Assembly (NCBI GenBank): GCA_030278955.1
Contig: JAOANR010000003.1
Span: 31,325,227 to 31,389,226 of the forward strand
Direction of reading: 5' to 3'
Origin: Hygrophila difformis
Taxonomy: Eukaryota > Streptophyta > Magnoliopsida > Lamiales > Acanthaceae
Length of the DNA: 64,000 bases
Below the pieces are notes generated by a model, which did no database searches, was not told the DNA's origin, and saw only the letters and a program-made list of their open reading frames with translations. The position numbers were made by a program, and so were the translations under genes. This document shows, in pieces, positions 55,785 through 64,000 of the stretch (its first letter is position 1; each line of letters opens with the position of its first letter).

Positions 55785-56532
55785 TTACAAATGAGGAGGT
55801 GTCCCTGCCTCAATTCCAAATCTGAGGAACAGATTACAATGCTCAGAGACTAAACACCTCATACAGTAAATTGACACGACTCCATAAGTATTCCTTGAAG
55901 CGCCGTGATTGTTATCATAATAGCTCCTAAGGTCGCAAAGTCTCTTCTTAGGTTGTCCTTGAAAGGGTGAGATAAATTCCTCATAACTTGATAGCCACCC
56001 TCTAACTTGAAGTCGAAGATCCTTGAGTCTTCCTCTATTCTTGCACAGAGGAGCGAAGAGCCAAATTCCCTTCTCTTGTTCTTCCCTTTCATCCTTACTT
56101 AAGAGCATAAGAGCTTTTACATAAATGGATGGAGGGTGATTATCAGTGATTGCAGGTTTTAAGAGTTTAAATGCTGCTTGTTCATTCTTGTCTTTAACGA
56201 ACAAACGCAATGCCTCATGTCATTGGTACATCCAATTTCCTGCATTTTTGCAGCTTTCAAGGAAAACGCTTTGTGTCTCTTCAAAAGTTCCCCATCCCCA
56301 TGCTGAAAAGTCTTCAAGAGAAGCCTTTTTCAAGACTAAAGGATGATGGGTAGCCTTTTCAAGCTCTTTGCAAACTAGTTTACAGTTAAAGACAGTCTCA
56401 AGGTGGTCAAATGCCAATCTCGATAAAATGTTTCCAAGAATCTCATAAGGAAGATCTGTGATCTGAGTTTCCCCCGATCCAGATTTCTTTATTGAAGTCC
56501 TTGGTTGCTTTGATGAAGTTCCAATTTCATAG
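55785..56532 (-). pseudogene. F-box-like exon A, one internal stop, no start codon
   Basis: The exon begins after a good acceptor (TTATTCAG at 56533-56540). It encodes YEIGTSSKQP..., an F-box (ITDLPYEILGNILSRLAFDH, LVCKEL), a helical repeat region with FVKDKNEQAAFKLLKPAITD, and a C-terminal C...C..C segment (RLCDLR...YCMRC). A TGA at 56220-56222 interrupts it; after it the same frame continues to 55785. There is no ATG before the F-box. The exon is phase-compatible with the first exon at 58572-58588 (17 + 748 bases is divisible by three). F-box proteins recruit targets to SCF ubiquitin ligases through SKP1; this copy is probably a pseudogene unless the stop is avoided. Confidence 0.72.
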
Positions 56533-56693
56533 CTGAATAAGATTAAAAACAATAATAGAATTAAAAACTAGAGAATGCAATTCATTAATGAAAAAGGGAT
56601 GTACAATTTAAGTCATCCAAATAATTCTTTGCCCCGAAACAAAAAGCACAAAAGATTACAAGCAAAGAAACTATGAACCGCTTGATTTCTAGA

Positions 56694-57447
56694 TTATTCT
56701 AATTCTAGCGGTTCTTCTTCATTCTGATCTTCTTCTCCATTGTTCCATTGCTCCCATTCAAATAATATGCCTAGTTCTCCACTTGCTCTTCTGTATTGCT
56801 TGACATAATCAAACAGTTCACATGGAATACACTCCATCCTTTCATTGAAAGGTAGTTGCTGTCGCTCTTGAATGGAGTGATTCTTACAAAAACTCCTTTC
56901 CTCTTGATCAAGGAATGGGTTTGGGAACTTTTCACCATAAAGGAGCCAGTGCAGAACACTCATTTTTAGGAATAGTAGCTCAAAAGGATCCTGAGTTACA
57001 TATTTAATCAACTGAATTCCTTCCTCATCCAGCTGCGGATCTTGTTTGGAAAGCAGTAAAAGAGACCTTATGAAAGTAGTTGGTTTGTGTTTATCATCTA
57101 ATCCGGGCTTAAGAATTTCATAAGCTTTTTCTTCATTTTTATCCTCCACAAAGGCTATCAATGCAGGCACAATATTAAACATATAATTGCCTGCGTCCTG
57201 ACATCCTTTAATGAATTTGACCTGGTTACTTGGGTAAGCATCTCCTCTCCAAACAGCACCAGTTTCCAAATTAGCTCTCTTTAGAGCTAACGATGATCTG
57301 CTTGCTGGGAAGAATTGCTTGGATGTTTCAGATGCTCTAAAAAGTGCCTTTATGCTCTCCGTTCCTAATCTTGACAGAATGTCTCCCAATAACTCAGTTG
57401 GTAAATCAAGTATTTGAGTTTCCAAGAGTTGAGGGTTTTCGACATTT
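56694..57447 (-). CDS. F-box-like exon B, intact but without its own start codon
   Basis: The acceptor CTTTTCAG precedes 57447. The exon reads NVENPQLLETQILDLPTELL as its first 20 residues, with the F-box continuing GDILSRLGTESIKALFR. A tetratrico-like helical region follows (FVEDKNEEKAYEILKPGLDD), then RSFCKNH...MECIPCELFDYV and an acidic tail to the stop at 56694. No ATG occurs before the F-box. Joined to the first exon of C (58572-58588, ends in phase 2) it gives 256 codons with no lesion. It resembles At2g35280-type plant F-box proteins, probably a substrate receptor of an SCF complex. The alternative is that the first exon was lost in duplication and B is silent. Confidence 0.65.
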
Positions 57448-57644
57448 CTGAAAAGAAAAGGAGGAAAAACACAGAATTAAGAGTTAAACTCAACATTTAT
57501 GCAGTAATTAAGAAATGAGATTAGATTTTATTATCAAAACCAGGTTGCATTACATGATACAAAAGTCCTGATCTAGTGACAGCTTCAAAGTCTAAAATTA
57601 GAAGAATTGTCACTGCATCAATCTCTTCTTCCTTCATCCAAAAA

Positions 57645-58588
57645 TTATTCATTAATGCTATAGTTGTCATAGTTCTCCCCTGCTGCCATCCTAAAATCAG
57701 CTATGGCTCTATTTGTGTCACAACAGAGATAGCTGACCTGACCTGCTGTATAATTAAAGTATAATGGCCTATGGAGGCTTTCCTGATCATGATCTTCTAT
57801 ACTACAGAATTCCCTCTTTTTCTGTCCTAAAAATGGATTTCGGGACATATTCCCATTCTGAAAGTAGGGTGAGAGATTATATCTAAACTCATAGCTGTTC
57901 AATCTATCACTTAGAATTGGACTAATTAAGCGAAGTCTTGCATCTATTTCTTCTCTAGAAGTTCTACTTAAACAGCATAAAGCTTTAAAATATTGAGAAA
58001 TCTTGAAGTTATCTTCTATTCCTTCATCCAGGATCTGGAACGCCTTGAATCCTTTCCCTTGTGTAAACAGTTCCAAAGCCTTTGGTAGGTTCAGAATATG
58101 ATTCTTAGCCTCTCTACAGGCATGTAGAAACTTGATTTTACCAGTAGATTCATTAGAGATTCTTTTAAAGGCCGGATCCTCTACATTAAATCTCCGGAGA
58201 ACAGTAGGGTATTTTGAGACTATTGTAAATGTTGAACAGGTTTGTTTGCATTTGAGCAAATCTTCAAAGCTGCTCTGCCCTACTCGTGACAGAATCTCCC
58301 CAAGGACATCCAATGGAAGATCAGTCAGGTGTAAAGCAGAGGACTCAGAAGCCTGCTCCTCACTGTTGTTTAATCGAATTTTAAAGAAGGAAGATCAGTT
58401 GAAATTATACTCCAAGTTTTCCAATTAGGGGAGAATGAGAATGGATGAAGAGAATTTACACGAAATGAAAAACTTAAACCCTAGTATTGGATGAATAAAA
58501 CACTATAATGCATAATGTAAAAACTTGAAACATCAGGAAGAAATGCGCTGAAGAATGAACGGAGAGCTTACGGGTTGTTGCTCGCCAT
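57645..58588 (-). CDS. F-box-like protein C (two exons)
   Basis: Exon 1 is 58572-58588 (MASNNP, ends in phase 2 before GTAAGCTC). The intron is 58363-58571 with acceptor AACAACAG. Exon 2 is 57645-58362. Together they give 244 codons. The F-box is LTDLPLDVLGEILSRVGQSS with KCKQTC following. Then come a helical region (FTQGKGFKAFQILDEGIEDN), REFCSIEDH and VSYLCCD. The minus-strand promoter has a TATA-rich TATATATATA at about 58740-58750, about 150 bases upstream of the ATG, and an AGCCCATT motif. No lesions are seen. It is likely a SKP1-binding SCF subunit by family. Its first exon may also serve exons B and A. Confidence 0.8.
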
Positions 58589-59365
58589 TAGGATTGTTCC
58601 TGAAGCTGATGTTATTAGAATGATTCTGGATAAGGGTTTCGCAACTAGGAGAAGAAGAAACTTAAAAATGGCGGTTTCTCGTCGAGAGAAAATATGAAAA
58701 GGTATGGGAATGATTTGAAAAGATACGGAGGTTATAGGGTATATATATAAAAAAAATGGGCTGGCCTAGCTAAAGAATAAAGAGTAGGGTACTCAAGTAT
58801 TTTTTTTTTAGATTGTACTCATTCATTCTAGACCTGCCACATCAGTGAGTCTGGTTATTGATTTAAAAATTGAGTTAATAAACCCAAACAAACATAAATT
58901 GGATAAAATTAGATTGGCTGAAAAACAAAGCGAGGGGTAAACATTTGAAAGGGATTAATACTTCTAAATTGTATATTTGAGTCTGGTTAAACTTTTAAAT
59001 CAGATTCTTCTCCCAATTCACCTTAATGCCCAACAAAATCTACCCTTAACTTCTTTATTTTAAGATTACCAATTCTTTCATCTCATTCCCTGATTTTACT
59101 TCCTCTTTTAGTCTGAAGAATGTTCAGTGAAGTGTTGTGATTTAGGTTTCCTCTGATCCAGACTCCCTTGATGACATTCTCAGTTTCAAGAGAAATTTCC
59201 AGTTTCATCTTTAGTTCATGGTTGAGTTGAATTAAGAAACTGATCATACAGGATAGAAAGTAGGAGAATTGTAATACATAATATTTAAACGGTCCAAAAT
59301 AGATCAAAAGATTCCAAGGAATACAAAAATATATAATACTATAGAATTTCCCAGCTCTGAACTGC
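58589..59365. other. Promoter and spacer between F-box units C and D
   Basis: Holds the promoter of C (TATA-like run near 58740) and the 3' flank of D. The minus-strand frame 59083-59433 overlaps the D stop and has no F-box or other domain, so it is not annotated. Confidence 0.5.
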
Positions 59366-60468
59366 TCAAGGATTAAGAATTTCCTCATCATCGAAGTCAG
59401 TCCACATAAACTCATCAGGAAACACCTCGCCAAAATACAATCTAAACTGCCTCACCATGTCAAAGAATTGACAAGGAATACAGTCCATCCTGATGTGTGG
59501 TGGTAATAAGGCTCGAACCTGCAAGGTATGAGCCTTGCAATAGCTCCTCTCTTGTTGCCCTTGAAAAGGATTTGGGATTTTAGGAATGTGAATCAGCCAA
59601 TGAAAAAGGTAGAGTTTAATAAAAACCACTTCTAGGACATTTGAAGCTACTGTTTGGATCAACTCTAAACCTTCTTCAATCATCTTATCATCTTGTTTTG
59701 TTAAGAGAAGCATTGTTCTGAGCAGAATAGTGGGTTCATGTCCATCATCTAATCCTGGCTTAAGAAGTTCATAGGCCTTCTTCTCATCTCGTTCCTCCAC
59801 AAATGCTTTCAATGCAGGTTCGATGTTGAACATAAAGTTCCCTGCATTTTGGCACTCTTGAATGAATCTTTTCTGGTTGTCAGGATAAACGTCTTCTCTC
59901 CATCTCATGCATGATTCCAAGTCTACTCTCTTGAACACAAGATGAGTTTTGCTTGCTTGATAAAATGATGGAGAGCCTTCTGCTACCCTGAAGAGCTCCC
60001 TAACATTGTCTTTTCCAATTCTTGACAGGATATCCCCCAGTAACTCAGTGGGTAAATGAGATATCTGGGTTCCAACGCGCTGTGGATTCCTAGCATTTCT
60101 GTTTCCAGAAAATAATACAATAAGGAATACAGGGGAATACTTTTATCTAGAATGATGGAACCAAAAATTCGAAAATGGGGTTTCATTCCTATTGTGAAGC
60201 TCCAAAAGTCTCATATGGATAATGCGTCGGTTACAAACTAAAGGTTTCAGAAAAGACTCTCTAGATTAATGAGTGTAAAGAAACGGCTTTTAGTTATGAG
60301 AAATCTTAAATGTTTAATGTTTCTGTTTTCTAAAACCATTCCCTGATAAATACAGAATCATGAACCCTAGGTCTAGAAATGTAATCCGGCAACAAACTTT
60401 GCAGAATAGAACCAAAAATAAATGAAAGATAGAATGAACTAGATTGCTTACGGATTATTCTCAGCCAT
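59366..60468 (-). CDS. F-box-like protein D (two exons)
   Basis: Exon 1 is 60452-60468 (MAENNP, donor GTAAGCAA). The intron is 60099-60451 with acceptor GGAAACAG. Exon 2 is 59366-60098. Total 249 codons, no lesion. The F-box is ISHLPTELLGDILSRIGKDN. The helical region includes FVEERDEKKAYELLKPGLDD. The C-terminal part has RSYCKAHTLQ...MDCIPCQFF and an acidic end. The first exon is the same length and phase as that of C, which makes the two-exon structure convincing. B is its closest relative in the array by eye. Its inferred role, from the F-box only, is substrate selection for SCF ubiquitin ligase; the target is unknown. Confidence 0.82.
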
Positions 60469-60864
60469 TTTCTTCGTCGATTGGGTTTCTGAATGAACTT
60501 GCTTACGAGAATGATTGAGAATGATAAAAATGGTTTATGGCGATTTCTTCTTGAATGAGAGAAGAAAATCTGATGAAAGAGTTTTGAAATGACAACTGAG
60601 AGGAATGACTGCAAGGATAGAGCCGCCCTATTTTTATCTAAAGACTGCAGGGGTCAAGATAGTAAATCTTGTCTCTGCAGAGAGTAATGATTAAGCCTAG
60701 AATAAGCCTATTTTAAAAATTTTTATTTAAAATGACTCAGATAAAAATCTAATGTAAAAGATAAGATCAAGATGTTTCTTTTTTTTAGAAGAATGAAGCG
60801 AGGAGTATATATCAACATCAGAGGACTTAGAATTTAGATACAAATTAAGAGATTACATAATCAT
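60469..60864. other. Promoter and spacer between D and E
   Basis: The minus-strand leader of D is CT-rich, with a possible TATA-like TAGATAAAAATAGG near 60625-60640. No gene is found. Confidence 0.45.
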
Positions 60865-61604
60865 TCAATTTGAATCTGGATCAGTTTCTAATTCTGACTC
60901 AGATTCAATTACATATTCATTAAAATTTTCTCTTAATCTTCTAATCAAACTAGTAACCTCACAACACAAACAATCAATGTTTGTGGCACCATAATTAAAG
61001 TGTGGAGGTTCCCTAACTAAATCCCTACTGTGTGGCGCTAAATAATCGCAGTAATCGCGATGTCCTTGTCCTCGAAAGGGATTAGGCTCTTGTTCACTTT
61101 CGTTGAACAACTTGCTGATCTTCTCCTTGATCTTGCGGATATGTTCTTCCTCTTTAAAGATTGATCCAAGAAGATATAATCCTTCATCAATTTCTTCAAG
61201 GCTCTCCGAACTCAGAAGAATGAAGGCCTTGATGAAGATGAAGGGTGATGATTGTCCTCGATTCCAGGCTTAAGGATTTCAAAAGCAGCTTCCTTGAGCC
61301 CTGTATTGCAGAAGATCGAGAGTGCAGGTTCTAGTTTTAGCATGAAATTCCCTGCCTCTCTGCATCTTCGCAGTATTTGAACGTAATGAGAATCAAGCGT
61401 CCTCTCTGCAGTCATTCGCCTTTCTACATTCGCTCTCCTCCATACTACAGGCGCCTTACTTGCTCTGGCGAACTTCTTGCAAGTTGGGGCTATCCCGGCT
61501 ACATCCTTCATTTCTTCCCTTCCCAGCCTTGAAAGAATATCTCCTAAGATTTCATCAGGGATGTCTAGAATAGATGTTCTAGCATTGGGAGCTGCTGCGG
61601 CCAT
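60865..61604 (-). pseudogene. F-box-like gene E, intronless and frameshifted
   Basis: ATG at 61602-61604 opens MAAAAPNARTSILDIPDEIL with the F-box continuing GDILSRLGREEMKDVAG. A helical region follows (FCNTGLKEAAFEILKPGIED). Near 61.24 kb a 1-base deletion throws the frame to a stop. The homology continues in another frame through IKAFILLSSESLEEIDEGL and RDYCDYLAPH...IDCLCCE to an acidic tail ending at 60865. A clean TATA box lies upstream. The junction between MAAAAP and NARTSI corresponds exactly to the exon 1/exon 2 junction of D (MAENNP|NARNPQ), so the intron is absent. It is probably a pseudogene because of the frameshift. Confidence 0.8.
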
Positions 61605-61687
61605 TCTGATTTCTGATAAAGGTTTTAGGATAATTTCTTAGGGTGGAAAATGTTTGAGATGAAAGAAGAGAAGGATTCGACTAGATT

Positions 61688-61693
61688 TTATAG
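61688..61693 (-). promoter_or_regulatory. TATA box of F-box gene E
   Basis: On the minus strand TTTTCTGCTATAAAATCTAG contains TATAAA, about 85 bases before the ATG. Confidence 0.65.
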
Positions 61694-61854
61694 CAGAAAA
61701 ACTAAATTCTGCCATAATTACAAGCGGTTGAAACGACGTGTGATGGTTGGTGTAAGAGAAGAAGAAGAGTCTGAAAAGGGTATTTTGGTCTTTGGGAAGT
61801 TTGAAAATCTATCCGTTCAATATTCCCAGACTCTCACTCTGTCGATTGTCATCG

Positions 61855-62098
61855 CGTGGCTATAAGAATCGTTTCTCGCTTTGTTAATTACAACGCGAGA
61901 AAACGTTCTTGTACAGTTTCCAGAGTAAAATAGTCTCGCTTTGTATTTCGACAAAGCGTAGACATCAAACTCTTATTACTTAACAACTTATCAGATTTCA
62001 TAAGAATTTGAACTGATCACCTCGCGTCATAACTTTTACAAAGCGTGAGCAAGAATAATTCTTTTTAAATCACGCTTTGACAAAATTACAAGAGCGTG
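61855..62098. repeat. Array of CTCGCTTTGT / ACAAAGCGAG hairpins
   Basis: In 240 bases: TCTCGCTTTGTTAATTACAACGCGAGA hairpin (about 61873-61899), TCTCGCTTTGTATTTCGACAAAGCGTAGA hairpin (about 61933-61962), CCTCGCGTCATAAC...ACAAAGCGTGAG, and CACGCTTTGACAAAATTACAAGAGCGTG. The words match those at 48.07 and 49.1 kb. The array lies between Athila integrase and F-box gene E. Confidence 0.72.
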
Positions 62099-62327
62099 GC
62101 TTCAGAATCCATTCATATTTTATTTCCAAACACTTAATACTCAAAAACCTGGTTGAAGATTCTTATCTCATCCTCCTCCATTCCATCACAGCTTCATTTC
62201 TCGAATTCCTGAAAATAAAGAATAAAAGAATTAGAGATGGAAAATGTATCTAAAGAAAAAGGGAAATACTACTCAGTTAACCTGGGTAGTATCCACCCCC
62301 TATTTTTTTTTTTAAGAAAACAGAAAA

Positions 62328-64000
62328 CTAAGGATTATCCAAATATTCAGTTTGGATATTTAGATCTTGTTGACCAATATACTCCTTTAGCCTGTGTCCA
62401 TTTACAGTCTTTTCTCCTTCATTGAGCATAATTGTAACTGCTCCATTGTCATGAACGGCTACAACAGGAAATGGTGAATTTTCTTAGTTCGATCTTTATA
62501 AATCTTGCTGCTTTCATATGCTTCCAGTCTCATCTCTTCCAATTTAGACGGATCAAACTTCCTCTTATCTTGTCCTGACTGAAAATCCATGTTGAGCATT
62601 TTAATGGCCCAATATGCTCTATGTTCTAGCTCAACTGGGAGATAGCATGCTTTTCCAAAAACTAATCTGTAGGGAGACATTCCTATAGGAGTTTTAAAAG
62701 CAGTTCTGTAAGCCCATAAAGCATCATCTAGCTTCTTTGACCAGTCTTCTCTTGTAATATTCACAGAAGCTTGTAAAATGTGCTTGATTTCCTTATTAGA
62801 TACCTCCACCTGTCCACTTGTCTGAGGATGATATGGTGATCCAACTTTATGATGAACACCATACTGCTTTAGTAATTTCTCAAAGAGTTTATTCACAAAG
62901 TGAGATCCTCCATCAGATATAATGGCACGCGGGGCTCCAAACCTGGTAAAAATATTCTTCTGTAGAAATTTAGTAACTTGTTTAGCTTCATTATTGGGTA
63001 AGGCTACTGCTTCTACCCATTTTGAGACATAATCAACAGCTACTAGAATATAGTGATTACCAAAAGATGGGGGACATGGTCCCATAAAATCAATTCCCCA
63101 AACATCAAATATCTCTACTTCTAAAATCCCTTTTTGAGGCATTTCTTCTCTCATTGAAATGTTTCCCAGTCTTTGACATCTGTCACACATCTTTATATGT
63201 TTCTGGGAATCCAAAAAGATAGTTGGCCAATAAAACCCACAGTCTAAAACTTTTCTAGCAGTTCTAGCAGGACCATGATGGCCTCCTAAAGGGTTCTCAT
63301 GACACTTTCTAACAATTTGAAAACCTTCTTTTTCATGAACACAGCGCCTAATAACCTGATCAGAACAAAACTTGAATAAAAAGGGATCATCCCAATAGTA
63401 TTTCTGTATTTCTCTGAAAAACCTTGACTTCTGATGAGAGTCTTTAAACTTTGGGACAATCTTGCAAGCTAGATAATTAGCAAAATCTGAAAACCAAGGA
63501 CAATCAAATTGATGCAACTGCAAAGCATACAATTGTTCATCTGGAAATTTATCATTTATAACTTCCTCCTTCTCTGTTTTCTCCTCCAATCTAGAGAGAT
63601 GGTCTACTACTCCATTATCTTTTCCTTTTCTATCCTTGATAATAATGTCAAATTCTTGTAGAAGTAAAACCCATCTTATCAGCCTCGGTTTGGCTTCTTG
63701 TTTTGAGAAAAGATATCGTAACGCAGTATGATCTGTGTAAACTATAGTTTGGGCTCCAATAAGATACTGTCTGAACTTGTCAAAAGCAAAAACTACAGCA
63801 TACATTTCCTTTTCTATAGTAGTGTAGTTTATCTGAGCATCATTAAGAGTATGGCTAGCATAATAGATAACATGATGTTTGCCTTCTTTATGTTGCCCCA
63901 AAACTGCTCCTACTGCATTCTCACTGCCATCACACATAAGCTCAAAAGGTAGACTCCAATCAGGAGACTGAACTATAGGTGCAGTGATTAATTTCTCCTT
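62328..64000 (-). pseudogene. Athila-type Gypsy pol, RNase H and integrase (continues off the right edge)
   Basis: 62459-64000 is open for over 500 codons: linked RNase H ([43 protein letters not shown]), the integrase zinc region ([20 protein letters not shown]...CDRCQR), and the core ([22 protein letters not shown] with Asp, ISDGGSHF with Asp, [13 protein letters not shown] with Glu). The region [20 protein letters not shown] is characteristic of Athila-like integrases. The frame stops at 62459. About 50 codons of the C-terminal domain are missing, and the end resumes in another frame ([20 protein letters not shown], ending VNGHRLKEYI..., stop 62328-62330). Without that domain the copy is probably inactive. 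Confidence 0.9.

Noticed and set aside
59083..59433. 116-codon minus-strand frame downstream of F-box D
   Set aside because: It overlaps the D stop codon in another phase, has no F-box or membrane pattern, and lies in AT-rich spacer.
55785..61604. Self-incompatibility (SLF-type) F-box cluster
   Set aside because: The units lack an F-box-associated domain and are far shorter than SLF proteins. Their C-terminal Cys motif and helical region fit At2g35280-type proteins instead, and no S-RNase gene is nearby.

Overview
This window is nuclear DNA of a flowering plant, probably a dicot. The basis is an intron-bearing UDP-arabinopyranose mutase (RGP) gene, plant-specific LTR retrotransposon lineages (Tekay-like LTRs, two Tat-like elements, an Athila-like element), Stowaway-, hAT- and CACTA-type small transposons, tRNA-derived SINEs and a Helitron. 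The species cannot be named from the sequence alone. A run of 500 N (45299-45798) is an assembly gap.

Layout. 1-2539: 3' LTR of a Tekay-like element that extends off the left edge. 2540-5930: small transposons and an AT-rich Helitron-like element. 5968-22496: a decayed Tat-like Gypsy element with a 5-bp target duplication. It holds broken gag-pol on the + strand, a nested solo LTR (8590-11215) inside gag, and a long intron-containing antisense gene (minus strand, about 21.84 to 16.68 kb) encoding a plant-mobile-domain protein. 22502-27300: nested SINEs, hAT elements and Stowaway-type MITEs. 27436-30744: RGP gene, four coding exons, apparently intact. 31145-31702 (minus): a small predicted tail-anchored protein. 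31914-32141: a 5'-truncated LINE tail with a 17-bp target duplication. 32265-42940: a younger Tat-like element that has lost reverse transcriptase, carries an internal duplication and a GC-rich island, and is flanked by an unusual 85-bp duplication. 43292-46009: a Tekay-like LTR in minus orientation broken by the gap.

46.3-64.0 kb is almost entirely minus-strand. From right to left it holds Athila-type RNase H and integrase (64000-62328), five F-box-like units (61604-55785), and a reading frame of about 1,590 codons with a plant-transposon-like domain (55443-50661, two frameshifts and one stop). An AT-rich non-coding region with small hairpins follows.

How it fits together. RGP makes UDP-arabinofuranose for cell walls and is the one clear housekeeping gene; transposons sit in and around it. 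The most unusual parts are (i) the antisense, spliced, promoter-bearing gene inside the first Tat element and (ii) the F-box array between Athila integrase and the Athila-type downstream frame. In that array three consecutive F-box exons have acceptors compatible with a single upstream 17-base first exon, and two of them have no start codon of their own before the F-box. Whether the F-box genes were captured by the retroelement or merely surrounded by it cannot be decided from this window.
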